The position numbers were made by a program, and so were the translations under genes. A DNA stretch of 60,000 nucleotides from Takakia lepidozioides (lineage: Eukaryota > Streptophyta > Takakiopsida > Takakiales > Takakiaceae): the NCBI GenBank assembly GCA_030704615.1, contig CM060734.1, forward strand, positions 13,208,001-13,268,000, written 5' to 3'. Positions 20,641 through 30,600 of this stretch are shown here, one piece after another. The notes under the pieces are model-generated. The model worked only from the letters and a program-made list of their open reading frames with translations, searched no databases and was not told the DNA's origin. Position 1 is the stretch's first letter. Each line of letters starts with the position of its first letter.

Positions 20641-21496
20641 CCTCGAAAGCACGCTTCATGTGTCTTTGATATTTATAGTGATCATTCATGTTGAGTGCTG
20701 CTATATTACAATGGAACATTTATGCCTGGTTTTCATTTGGCCATTTTGGGGTGGCTTTCATCCAAATCAATGCATGTTTGTTCATCAAAGGTGAAGTCAT
20801 TGCATGTTGTACTTCTGCCTTTTTTGTGTGTCCAGCCTTTTAGTGGCATTGTCTGCAAGACATTGCATGGCTTCGGAAAAATAGTTTCACCTCATACTAC
20901 TCATTTTTTCATGGTATAAGGCCCTCTTTGTCTTGCCCTTGGCTATAGGGCCTCCTTCTCCTGCTTGACCACCCTGCGCTCATGCTTAGAGGGCAAAGCA
21001 TAAGCACAGCTCGCAGGCTCATGGGGCTGAGCTCACGCCGTAGCTACGCTGGGCGTAGGGAGGCCGAGCTCCGCCTCCCAGCCCCCCTCCTCTCCTTTCT
21101 TCCACTTTGGACCCAACAATGGACTGCTGAGGCAAGAGCTACTCTCCTTGGTAGCAACGTAGCACGAAGAACACAAACATGACATCGTTGACCTCAAAGA
21201 TGTGGTTGTCACATAAATCAAAACACAAACAGCTGAATACATGGAGTCCCTGAAGTCATCGGCGTCAGAAGAGTTGGCCTGCCAATAACCAAGAGAGAGA
21301 GAAGACTCCGGTCACGGGACCGGCGTAACTAAGAGCCACTTTGCCTTGCGGCTACTGCCCCCTTTCGGGGGTGGGCCCTCTGTAAGAGGAGAATCCGAGG
21401 TACCGGTGGCAGTAGTGATAACAAGGGAGAGTGCCTGGGGTACCAAGGGGGGAGCCCCGGGTACCAATGGGTACCCGGGGGTGCCCCGGGGTACCA
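20641..21496. other. No recognisable gene; GGTACC cluster at the end
   Basis: Unassigned sequence. From about 21,397 to 21,500 GGTACC or GGGTACC occurs at least five times in roughly 100 bp, often next to CCCCGGG, making many overlapping inverted repeats. The minus-strand ORF through this cluster (WYPGAPPG, WYPGLPPWYP) is a by-product of the repeat. Confidence 0.4.
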
Positions 21497-21640
21497 CATG
21501 CCAGTGAGGGTAATCAACACAAGTGTAGTTGTTACTGACATTGTAAGTGCCGCAAATGCCTGTTGGCATTCAGCTGTCCATGCAAATACTGCATCCTTCT
21601 TCAAAAGCTTGCTCAATGGTGCTGCCATCTGTGCCCCGGT
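21497..21640 (-). pseudogene. Short gypsy RT/RNase H fragment
   Basis: A 140-bp piece encoding AQMAAPLSKLLKKDAVFAW and QQAFAALTMSVTTT, nearly identical to 18,690-18,830 of gypsy copy B but on the opposite strand. It ends exactly at GGCATGTGG, where the GGTACC cluster starts, and at its other end near 21,637. Such an isolated internal piece of a retrotransposon points to repair-mediated or aborted insertion. Confidence 0.8.
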
Positions 21641-21657
21641 TATCAGCGTCACGTCCG

Positions 21658-21697
21658 TCCGTCAGCGTCAGGTCACGTCAGACCTGACGCTGACGGA
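21658..21697. repeat. Strong hairpin, 17-bp stem
   Basis: Perfect inverted repeat: TCCGTCAGCGTCAGGTC (21,658-21,674), a 6-nt loop ACGTCA, and GACCTGACGCTGACGGA (21,681-21,697). Additional CGTCA/TGACG words flank it on both sides (21,645-21,660 and 21,702-21,712). It would fold stably as RNA or as a DNA cruciform. No gene is attached. Confidence 0.85.
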
Positions 21698-21764
21698 ACC
21701 TCCGTCACGTCAAGTTCGGGGAATATTCTTGTAAAAATAGTACCAGGTAAAATACTGCCACTTA

Positions 21765-21965
21765 AGCAGCCACGTCGCCGACATGATGGCGGTGGCAAAT
21801 ACATTTTGAAAATTAACAAAATGAACACGACCGCCAATTCGCTTTGTTTTTCGAAATTAAAAAAGAAATAACGACCACCGTATTGGCGGTCGCTTCAATT
21901 TTTATTTATTTTAAAGCAAAATTGGCGGTCGTTTTTTTTTCGAAATACAAAAAGAAATAGCGACC
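21765..21965. repeat. Dispersed piece of the hAT palindrome array
   Basis: Homologous to 33,620-33,810 of the left array of the hAT element: the order GGTGGCAAA-ACA, TTGAAAATTAACAAAATGAA, CGACCGCCAATT, AAAAAAGAAATA-CGACC, ATTGGCGGTCGCTTCAATTT and AAAGCAA-ATTGGCGGTCG is the same in both. Shows that the palindrome array belongs to a dispersed element and not only to the 33-39 kb locus. It ends near 21,965 close to the 3' end of the minus-strand gypsy. Confidence 0.85.
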
Positions 21966-22049
21966 GTGTCGTGCGCATGCGTATCGCTACACAACTACAT
22001 CGCTGTCCAAACCACACCACACATATATGCACAATAAAGTAGTCTACCA

Positions 22050-22811
22050 CTATCCAATGCATTGTGGACATAACCAATCCCCATCCGGAACCATCTCAAG
22101 AGGTGGAGTCAAGTATCCCATATGACAACCTCTAGAGCATCGATCAAACACCAGCATGGTGGCTGCCCCTTTAGCAGACCCACACAACATGCACCTCAAA
22201 CTTGCAGCTACCACTGCCAGGTTTGGGTCAATCCTGCCATCGATATTCGGAAGGTGACATGGCGCACAATTACGCACATGGTCCTTCCAAGTTATGCCAT
22301 CCCGACCCTCCAAGACCAAGACGCCTGAGGGCAAGACCTCTCGAACCCTCAAAATAACACGTCCTACAGTCACATCCAAGGTCGTAGGAGCAGTCTGCTG
22401 CAGATAGACATAGTTACTAGGGTTGAATCTCCGAACCCCAGGACGATAGCCCCCACCACGTATGGTAGCATACATCAACGTATCACAGTGTTGTGCAATG
22501 GCAAGGTTCTCGAAAGCCATGGGCATGACTTTCTTGAACAACTCTGCACGCTGCTCACATGCACGTGCCCACACGTCCGGATCGTCAAGGTTAAGAAGTG
22601 TAGCAGCTTCCCTGCGAATGGATGTAGGCAAATCCGGCTCTCGGCCAAAGAGAAGAAAGTATGGTGAGAAGGAGGCAAGTGATGCTTGCTTGCTGAACCT
22701 GTAGCCCATGGCTAACCATGGTAATTGAAGGTCCCAATCTCCTAGGTATCCCTTCTGCAAGCTATACTTGCGCAAACCCCTCTTTACTGTCTGAACAACT
22801 CTCTCTGCCAA
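22050..22811 (-). pseudogene. Gypsy integrase C-terminal part with PHD finger
   Basis: Begins with the catalytic glutamate (LAERVVQTVKRGL), continues through LPWLAMGYRFS and FLLFGREPDLP to a C-terminal domain (NYVYLQQTAPTTLDV, VLPSGVLVLEGRDG, HVRNCAPCHLP), and ends in a PHD finger at 22,193-22,053: CMLC, MLVFDRCSRGCHMGYLTPPL and WLCPQC. PHD fingers read histone H3 tails, so this would guide integration to chromatin, as chromodomains do in chromoviruses. Two zinc ligands are altered relative to the usual C4HC3 plan: F stands where the third C is expected and Y where the sixth C is expected, while a C precedes the H. The finger is therefore probably degenerate in this copy. The frame is otherwise open for 253 codons. 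Confidence 0.8.
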
Positions 22812-23630
22812 GCCATCGGCCTCAGGATGATCCCGGAAGTGGTGCGGTGGTCTATCAAGGCCTTGTCACACAAAGCCTGAAACTCCCCCAAGAACTCTCT
22901 CCCTTGGTCCGTGAGTACCTCAGCTGGAGCACCGAATCGGCTAAGCACACAATCCAAGAATGCATACGCAGCTCCCTCACTAGCCTTATCACGCAATGGA
23001 ACCAACTCAATCCACTTGGAAAAGTGCTCCACCATCACCAACATGTACTTGTTGTGACGCATGGTCAGTGGCAAATGGCCCTGCAAAGTCAAGACTCCAC
23101 CTGTAGCCCAATCCCATGATCGGAAGAGGGTGCAATTGTGGAGTAGGGGCGTTGAATGAAGCACGCACCCTATCACAGACCATGCACCTAGCCACAAATT
23201 GTTGCACCTCTGTGTGCATACCACGCCACTAATACTGCCCCTGAAGTAGACTATGAGTGCGTCGCACCCCAAAATGCCCCAACTCCTCATGGGCATGCCG
23301 CACTAACCGTGCCCGCTGTGTTGGGTGAGGCACAATCCTCACTCGACCATCCTTCCACACTCGGAGCAGGTGTGTCCCCTCCCACTTGAACCTCTTGGCT
23401 CGTTGTAGGATCCGATCCCTCTCCTTGGCAGTCACAGTGGCTGCAGTGTCTCCAGTGCGGAGGTAGTCCAACACAACTGAATCCTCATGTATATCTTTGG
23501 CGCCACCTTGCTCATTGCTGGCCTCAGGGTCCTCAGACACTTGATCTACAGTCATCCCTGTTGCAGGTCCAACCTGGCCTTCCGCTGCCAAGATACACAG
23601 AAATGCAGATGCATGCCATCCGGACACCAT
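22784..23630 (-). pseudogene. Gypsy integrase zinc finger and core
   Basis: From the right: a linker (TVTAKERDRILQRAKRF), the H2C2 finger (HAHEELGHFGVRRTHSLL ... CMVCDRV) and the core with SLDFAGPF and VLTDQGREF carrying the first two catalytic aspartates; the glutamate is at the start of the next segment (near 22,805). The finger is split by a TAG at 23,231-23,229 in QY-stop-WRGM, where W is usual, and the core moves between two frames near 23,090. Reading order and spacing are normal for gypsy. Confidence 0.8.
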
Positions 23631-23699
23631 CTCCTCGTCCGTCTCACCATGTCACCGAGCTCCAGTGTCATCCTGCTGGCTCGTGCATGGATTGCGACT

Positions 23700-24260
23700 C
23701 AACTCCATCATGCATTGCGACTCAACCATCTGCATTGCAATTGACCAAACCCGGTCGATGCACCACCTGAAAGTCATACTCTTAAAGGATGAGTGCCCAC
23801 CGTGCAAGCTTCTCCATAAGCGTGTCTGACTCCATCAACCACTTGAGTGGTTGGTGATCCGTGACAAGGGTGAAGAGATTGCCGTATAGATACTGAAGTG
23901 TGCCACGGCCCACACTGCAGCTAAGCATTCTCCCTCATATGAGCTATACTTAGACTCTGCAGCATTGTTTGAGCGGCTAGCATAAGCCACTACGAACTCT
24001 CTTCCCTCATCATCCACCTGTGTGAGCACCGCTCCAAGCCCCAGCATGCTCCAATCTGTCTGCAGCTGAAAAGGACGCCCCCTGATAGGTCATCTCAAGA
24101 TGGGCGCCAAAGTCAACCTCGCCTTGAGCTCTTGAAAAGCTTGTTCTTGCTCATCTTCCCACTGCCACTCCTAATCCACCTTGGTCAGCTTGGTTAGAGC
24201 CTTTGCAATGGCACTAAATCCCTTAACAAACCGTCTGTAATAGTTTGCTAACCCCATGAA
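23700..24260 (-). pseudogene. Gypsy RNase H domain
   Basis: MLGLGAVLTQVDDEGREF, YASRSNNAAESKYSSYEGEC and LAAVWAVAHF, the standard RT RNase H with its catalytic D and E regions, preceded one frame over by a connection (ALTKLTKVD, EWQWEDEQEQAF). The remaining part (D in TDHQPLKWL) is seen in the relative at 45,317-45,664 and partly here near 23,850 in a shifted frame. Confidence 0.75.
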
Positions 24261-24263
24261 AGC

Positions 24264-25076
24264 TCAAACTCGGCTCACATCCGTGGGGCGTGGAACCTGT
24301 GCAATGGACTCTACCTTAGTCTGCTGTACCCCCAATCCTCCAGGATATATCATGTGACCCAGATACTCAATCTGATTGTGGAAAAACTTGCACTTGCCCG
24401 GATGTAACTTCAATCCGTGCGTCCTCAAGCGCTCAAATACCCCCTGAAGGTGTCTCTCATGCTCCTCCACCGTAGCACTAAAGATGATGATGTCATCTAT
24501 GTAGCACCGAGCAAACTCCACCCCTGCTAGAATCCTGTCCATGACTCTTTGAAACTCAGCGGGGGCGTTTTTAAGCCCAAATAGTAAGAACCGCCACTGG
24601 TATAGGCAATCCTTCCCGTGCTCATTGATCCCCCAGAATGCCGTCTTTTGCTTATCCGCCTCCTTGATCGGCAACTGGTGATATCCGGATCGTAAATCCA
24701 ACGTGCTAAAGACCTTGGAATGCCCAATGGCATCAAAGATCTCCTCTGGTGTTGGCATGGCATACCTATCGGACTTGGTCTGACGATTTACAGGCCGGTA
24801 ATCACCGCACATACGTCTCTCCGTCCAATTGCCATAGACATCTTTCTTGGCTAGCATCACTGTGGCTGAAGCATACTCTCCACCATAGAGCTCCACCAAA
24901 CCAGCCTCCCAAAGGTCCTGAGTTCTCATCTGAATCAAGGACCTCTCCATGTCACTGTATCTATAGGGTCTCCAAAAGATTGGCGTGTCAGTAGCCAATT
25001 CAATGCGAATCTCTTGACCCTTCAGTGCTCCTAAGTCCTTCAAACTGAAGGCAAAGCAGTTCCTGTAAGCCCTCAA
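24264..25076 (-). pseudogene. Gypsy reverse transcriptase
   Basis: 270 uninterrupted codons of RT: ERSLIQMRTQDLWEAGLVE, ASATVMLAKKD, RMCGDYRPVNRQT, the palm FSTLDLRSGYHQL with the first catalytic D, LLFGLKNAPAEFQRVMD, and CYIDDIIIFS (Y-I-D-D) with the other two, then the thumb LHPGKCKFF and YLGHMI. It copies the element RNA into DNA. The frame ends at 24,264 just before AFMGLANYYRRFV, where an in-frame stop or shift occurs. All catalytic residues are intact. It lies directly after the methyltransferase domain in the polyprotein order. Confidence 0.9.
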
Positions 25077-25202
25077 GAACCACCGTATACGTCGTCTCTC
25101 TCCTCCGGTGACTATAGGTCCAACATCAGGCTCCCAGTTGTCCTCCGTGACTGCAACCTTGAGTCTAGCAGGCTTAGAGGTAGAAGACGCGTCCCGTGGT
25201 TG

Positions 25203-26480
25203 CTATGCTGCAACCTCTTGAGCAGTGCTCCCTGCCTGCTCAGTCAATGACAAGGCCTCATCCTGCCCCATCATCTCATCCTTGAGGACCTCATCAACCC
25301 AAGAAGAATCCCCAACCTCATCCATCACAGCTGCCTTGGCTGCCAACTCCCTCTGAACCTCGAGCACCTCCCACGTGTGCCATGGATGTCTACACCCCGT
25401 GGTCCTCACCGGCTCGCCCCCACTCGCTGCCTGTACCATCTCGGTAGGCAGAGAGACTGTCAAGGGAAGTGCACTCCGCACTCTACATTGCTCAGCCATA
25501 GCCAAGCTGATAATCCAGGTCAAGCAATTGAGATCCATTGCTTGCCCCAACACCTGACAACGTGATGCCTCAGAAAGAGAAGGCACCGCCGTGGTCCCAG
25601 TGGAAAAACCCATCGCCCGCTCGCGCTCGTTAGCATTGGGCTCCACTAATTGTTGCAATTGGCTATCCCACCAGAGGCCAGGTCCACCATTCCGAAAAGC
25701 ATGGGATCCTGGGAAGCTGAGCAGTGTAGGTAATGCTGCTCGTGGTTGATCCACCCTGTTGACCACTGCCAAATGCGAACGGTCATCGTGTCTCACACGT
25801 TGAGACTGCCTCCCTGTGTCCAAAATGCTATCCACTGTGAGGTGTGCTGGCCGCTGCACCCCATCAAATGCACGCTTGAGCAGTGCGGGTGGCATCAAGT
25901 TAGTCCACCATAGCCGTGGACGATGAGCCCATGACCCCACTGCAGCTGCATCTAGCAACACTGCTGACCCAAGCCATGACCGGACTTGATGCACACTGGC
26001 CATCACCCTGGCCCGAGAATCGCCCATCAGTGGCACATTCTCCAAGATGTATGTTGGAGATACAGCTTGATGAAGCTGCAAGTGGCGCAAAACCCGCACT
26101 ATCTCCCAAAACAGACCTGTCCTTGAGTCTCGCAATCCATTGCCATGCCCAGCTGATGAATGCCCTTGGCAGGGCCAACCTGCCACTACCAGATCAATGG
26201 AGCCAACCTGCTCCAAATCCTGCGCCCCCAACAACAAAATGTCTGCTGGCAAGGCTTGTTGGTATCCACGAACTGCAGACACTGGCAACAAAACAGGGTA
26301 CTGCTGTACCAACTGAGCCACATGGCGCAGTGAGACGCGTCGTGCAGTCTCATCCCTCTCCGCATACATGTAACGCCTTACCCGCGCACCTAGCAGCAGC
26401 CAATCCGGTGCTGATCCCGCCAAACAAGTCCAGAAGGCAAATGCCTTCATCCATATACTGCCACACAATAGGTGTGGTAT
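25203..26480 (-). pseudogene. DNMT3-like cytosine-5 DNA methyltransferase inside gypsy pol
   Basis: Class I C5-methyltransferase motifs in canonical order: motif I LLDLFGGISTGLAAA (about 26,440, in the upstream frame), motif II YAERDETARRV, motif IV GWPCQGHS with the catalytic Cys (codon at 26,171-26,169), TGLFWEIVRVL, motif VI ILENVPLMG, motif VIII LLDAAAVGSWAHRPRLWWTN, then ANERERAMGFSTGTT and LGQAMDLNCLTWI as motifs IX/X. The last block order and the A-H-R-x-R-x-x-W-x-N pattern resemble DNMT3/DRM de novo enzymes more than DNMT1. It would transfer methyl from SAM to cytosine in DNA. A one-base shift near 26,390 separates motif I from the rest, so this copy is broken; the remaining 400 codons are open. 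An acidic tail leads to the RT. Confidence 0.85.
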
Positions 26481-27948
26481 CCAATGGTGACAACTGAGGT
26501 GGTCCTGGTGCAATACCCGCACTCTCCTCCTCTCCTGACGGTACAAAAGCCTCTACCCAGGCTTGTTGCACCCGTCGATCAGCAACCTGCTGCAAATCCT
26601 TGCTCGTACCCCACAATGGAGTGTGAGCAACCATGGCAGGCAACTCCGCCATACCATACATGTCATCCTGCTCTGCTGGAGGTGGCACATCCTCTGCATG
26701 GGCATTGCCTTCCAGCAACTCTCCAGGCCAACTAACTGCAGCTGTAAAGGCGGCTAGTATTGGCATCTTGCCCCGTTGGGTAGCCGCAATACCCCCAATG
26801 AATGTCACAGGGAGCTGTGCACGATGACCATCTCCTGACTGCCATCCAGGCCTGTAGGATGCTGACTCCTCCCAAAAGTCCAGGGTGAAGCCCATGGGAT
26901 ATAACACTACCCCACCAACAAGGACATCGTAAGAGACCGCGTCTGTCAAAATGGCCTTAGCTCGCATCACTGAGCCACCTACAGGATGATCTGCTTGTAG
27001 TCCAATGGCCAACTCACGCCGTGTCATGCCCCGAGCCTGCTCTGATCCTCCCAGAGATGTCTGTATCTGGAAAGGACAAGGCTCTATATCCGCCTCCATG
27101 AGGCCCAAACCTGCAATAGCAGCTCTGCCCAACATCAGTGGCTGAGCTCCCGAGTCCAACAAGACCCGTTGTGGCCGGTACTTCTTGCCTGCCGGTCCAC
27201 TCAAAGAGAAAATGTCATCCGGGTTGTCTAACAAGACAACTCCAGGTGTCACCATGGCGCGCTCAAAGGCTGGCCTAGCTGGCAGTTCTGTCAACCTGGC
27301 AACTGCAGCTTGCCATGGCGCAGCCGTGGCAGTCTTGACCCTCAAATCTGAGGATCCCTCTGCCACTACACCTTCCAGTAACTCCGCAGAAGATGAAGTG
27401 ACCTCCCCACTCTCACAGAGTGTTGCTGCTAGTCTGAACACTGCAGCTGGCCTTACCCCCAGCGTCGCAATCATGGTTGCCGAGAACAGTGGGGCTTGAC
27501 ACACAAAGGTGGCTGCCCCCAATAACACACCGGCTGCACTAGCCTTGGTAGCAGGTGTCAGTGCTGCACGTGTAGCTCTCCCCAATGGCATAGTAACCTC
27601 CGCCTCGGTAACAGTCGGGCGAGAACTAGGTGCCATGGATGGCGTCGACACAGTCTCCGCCAATGTGAATGACTGAGGAAGCCTCGCTTGACGGCTTGCC
27701 TCCCCACGCTGTAGATCCAATTCCACCTCTGCACCTCGTGGCTCAGGAACTCGTGCTGCTCCTCGAGTCACGGCTGCAGCAGACTCCACCTGCACTAGTG
27801 GTAGTGCTGCTCCGCACATGAATCCCATGCCTCCCATATCTCCTCCCTCAGGAGCAAGAGGTGGACCATCCCGCCTGGGAGCCGGTACCGCCTGAGCTAT
27901 AGCCATTGCAGCGAGCCTCTGCTCTAGCTGCTGAAGCCGGTTGGCCAT
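26440..27948 (-). pseudogene. Gypsy protease and linker
   Basis: About 500 open codons. The N-terminal half is alanine- and proline-rich without a clear fold. The protease site is VLLDSGAQPLMLG (L-D-S-G, near 27,165), followed by SYDVLVGGVVLYPMGFTLDF, the usual second half of a retropepsin. The protease would cut the polyprotein, including the methyltransferase joined behind it. The frame runs on into methyltransferase motif I, which is direct evidence that the enzyme was part of the polyprotein and not a later insertion. Confidence 0.8.
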
Positions 27949-28544
27949 GCCTTGGTCAACACCCTGACCACCGCGTCCTTGGCCATGTTGAGCTTGCCCT
28001 TGGCCTGCACCTCGTGCCCGACCACCTCGTCCTCTCTGGGCTGGTCCACCTCACCCCCGGCCACCATTGTTCCCTTGGAACTGGCCTGGGCGCAACTCAG
28101 GATGCAAGTCATAACTCCATGCCCATACTTGCCACAATGCCCACACTGCAACTGTGCAGGGTGTGATTGTGCCGGTCTTCTGCCACTCTCTGGGCAATCT
28201 CTCTTGACATGGGGTCCTCCACATGTCCAACATATCACCCCTGGTTGCTGTTGGCCTGCAAAAGATGCCACGGGCCTCTTCACCTGAGGTCCCCTGTAAG
28301 CTCCATGGAACTTGGGTTGGGAAACCTTGCCCCCCTGACCACGCTGTTGGGTAGTCTCTTGTGCCTGTGGGCTAGCAGCTGCGCCTCGTGCAAGCATGTC
28401 CTTGCCAAATCCAATGGTAACAACTCGCTCCTCCACCATGTTGAGCTCAATCCGCTCAGCCAGCAGAAACACATCTGCTAATGTGGGTTGGGCTGCTTGT
28501 AACAGGGTTGCATCTCGCACCCTTCTCTTGAGCTCCTTGTCCAA
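27924..28544 (-). pseudogene. Gypsy gag C-terminal part with two zinc knuckles
   Basis: Starts with ELKRRVRDATLLQAAQPT and a helical segment typical of gag, then two zinc knuckles CWTCGGPHVKRDC (C-x2-C-x4-H-x3/4-C type) and CGHCGKYGHGVMTC between 28,240 and 28,110, which bind RNA during packaging. It is joined to the preceding gag part at 28,609 by two frameshifts between 28,545 and 28,605. Confidence 0.8.
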
Positions 28545-28608
28545 AATTCCATACCAAAATAGATTTCCTGAGCTTCAGTAACCCCTTGGGTCACACTTAT
28601 CAAGCGCC

Positions 28609-29202
28609 TCATACGAGTGTACGCCTCTCGTAGCTCTCACTGGGTTTGCGCTGGAAGTCTTGCAAACTTCGCAGCTTCTCTGTCCGTACACCTTGGTAGT
28701 TCCTCCGCAACTCTTGGAAGAACTCCACCACCGGGTTGAATCTAGGCACATGTGTTGTAGTCGTGGCAGGAGGAGTAGCAGCACCTTTTGAACTGGTACC
28801 ACCTGCAGAAGTACCGGCACTACTTGCTCCACTACTAGTGCTGGCAGTGGGAGATATTGGTACTGATGCAGCTACTGGTCGCGTCGTGCCTCGAGTAATG
28901 GAGACGTAGTCAGGTGACCAATACATCCTCCACTCCTCAATTTCTGCTTCATGTCCTCGCCTGAACTCGTGGTAATCGTCCATAGGCGGGCCTTCCAAAT
29001 GCTGGAACAGTCCCTTCCACGCCATGAATGGGGTGAATAGCTGTGGATTGCGCATCTGCTGCAAATCACACCAGCTGTCGAACTCCTGGATAAAGTCATC
29101 CAACTCGATTGTGCCCATAGCTCCAGAGTACCTACGAGGCCCCTTGGTAGCTCCATACATCTCCTCCATGTCGTCCCACAACAATGGCGAATGAAACGGC
29201 AC
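28609..29202 (-). pseudogene. Gypsy gag N-terminal part
   Basis: Contains the helical capsid-like region (LDDFIQEFDSWCDLQQM, FTPFMAWKGLFQHLEGPP), a Ser/Thr/Ala/Gly-rich linker and VVEFFQELRRNYQGVR with LRSLQDFQRKPSESYERR, typical of Ty3/gypsy gag. Ends at a TGA caused by a frameshift at about 28,609. ATG at 29,202 may be the start or may be preceded by more gag. Confidence 0.7.
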
Positions 29203-29400
29203 ACCTGTTGATGAAGCCTCCGAGTCTCTGTCTGACTCTGCACTAGTTGAGGGTGGAGGTGAGGTGGTCTGAACCGAATACCTCGTCTCGTGAACCCACT
29301 CTCACTGTTACTGCATATAGCTGTACTCCCCTCAAAACCCTTGGGTAACTCCATGATGAAACTCACAATGTGCACCTCCCCCACGTGACACTATAGGGCT

Positions 29401-29925
29401 CTAGTACTGATTCTAATAGTGACACGGGTGAGCACCTGTTGCAGTTTAAGGGTCATATTCCAATGGCTCAGGGCACCTGCACCTGCATCCACCGCAAGAA
29501 CTCCTATGGTTGGCTGGTCATCAACCCAGCCTCACCATAGAAGAAACACTGGTGGTCTTGTTGGTCATCACTCCAGCCTTACCACCGACAGCATACTCTA
29601 GGATTGACCGGTGATCAAATCCGGCCTAATCCCTATGAAAGCAAGCGCCCACACAAAACCAACATGGCGCACAGTCAAGCATGCAGGTGTTGGGGGGGAT
29701 CCAAACACAAGAAATCAAAACATCAACACCCCCACACCAAAATCCAGCTGCAATGCTGATCCTGCAAAATATCCCAGCTTAAAACCCCGGACTGACTGGC
29801 CTCCACCAAGAGAGGCTTTGGCAACTACGAGTACAAGGTAATGAAAATAGTACAGAGATGGAGGGGAAGAATAGAAGCCCGCCCAAACAAGATCTAATCC
29901 TGATCTATGCTATCAACTGCCAGAC
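29401..29925. other. Leader or unassigned DNA before gag
   Basis: No gene seen. Between about 29,505 and 29,620 the words GGTCATCA or GGTGATCA and CCAGCCT-ACCA recur three times, a weak minisatellite. By position this could be the untranslated leader of the minus-strand gypsy, but I found no primer-binding site or LTR. Confidence 0.35.
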
Positions 29926-30600
29926 TTATCTCAAAGTGCCTCGCTCTGCATGATGGTAAGGTGTAGGAGGTATATCTATGTCCAGAAACCTGCCACTAAC
30001 CTTGTCCCAAGCTACAGTAGCTCGCTCTAACCAACCCTCCTCCTCTTTCTGCCAGGTAGAGACAAAGCAATACTCCCCTATCTCCCGCTCACTGAACACT
30101 AAAGAAAACAAAGGTAGGGTCTGATAGTCTCTCAACTCGAAAGCTTTGAGACAGTTGCGGGTGTCCTCATTGCGAATGACTGCATCTCCTTCAAGCAAAA
30201 CAAACTTGTCATTGCTAATGAACCCCCGCTCGTGGTTGCCTTGTGCAGAGCGTATCCGGCTGCAACCATGTCTGATTGCACAAACTTGTGCAGCTCCTGC
30301 TCCTCTGCTCCAGTACACCACGGCCTTGTGGCTGAACACCTTGGTCCCTGGGGCTGTCTTTGGTTGTGTTCCAAGCCTAGCTTTCACCCACTTTGGTATT
30401 TCACCTACAGCTGTAGAACTGCTGGCTCCAACAGAGTTCTGACTATCCAAAGCAACATTGAGGCCCTCAACGCCAACTACAGCAGTTTGTTGTCTACTGC
30501 TAATGCCTGACTCCCAGTATGCAATCAACTCATCCAACTGTTCTCCACTCAAATCAGTCTGAGTTCCTTGGGAAACATAAATCCGTCCCCTTGTGTGCAC
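29926..30600 (-). CDS. Uncharacterised ORF upstream of gypsy gag
   Basis: 224 open codons beginning directly after an in-frame TAG at about 30,606. The frame has no ATG at its start; the reading begins HTRGRIYVSQGTQTDLSG. The protein is soluble-looking, with LDELIAYWESGI, PKWVKARLG, and a C-terminal half containing LEGDAVIRNEDTRNCLKA, LPLFSLVFSEREIGEY and WLERATVAWDKVSGRFLD. No domain recognised. Same strand and just upstream of the methyltransferase-bearing gypsy, so it may be its first ORF or an exon of an older gene. An AG at 30,605-30,604 could be a splice acceptor. Confidence 0.4.
   Translation of the reverse strand: MHTRGRIYVSQGTQTDLSGEQLDELIAYWESGISSRQQTAVVGVEGLNVALDSQNSVGASSSTAVGEIPKWVKARLGTQPKTAPGTKVFSHKAVVYWSRGAGAAQVCAIRHGCSRIRSAQGNHERGFISNDKFVLLEGDAVIRNEDTRNCLKAFELRDYQTLPLFSLVFSEREIGEYCFVSTWQKEEEGWLERATVAWDKVSGRFLDIDIPPTPYHHAERGTLR

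Larger units (their letters stand above)
22050..29400 (-). mobile_element. Ty3/gypsy element encoding a C5 DNA methyltransferase and a PHD finger
   Basis: An almost complete gypsy internal region read right to left: gag (29,202-28,609), zinc knuckles (28,544-27,924), protease (27,948-26,480), DNMT3-like methyltransferase (26,480-25,203), RT (25,076-24,264), RNase H (24,260-23,700), integrase zinc finger, core and C-terminal PHD finger (23,630-22,050). About 7.3 kb. Frameshifts or stops occur in gag, at methyltransferase motif I, after RT and in the integrase finger, so the copy is not active. I could not find long terminal repeats: the left edge meets a palindrome-array fragment at about 21,965, the right edge meets unassigned sequence. 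A partial relative (RNase H) lies at 45,104-45,821. Confidence 0.88.

Noticed and set aside
21329-21569. Proline/tryptophan-rich minus-strand protein
   Set aside because: It is the translation of the GGTACC/CCCCGGG repeat cluster fused to a gypsy splinter.
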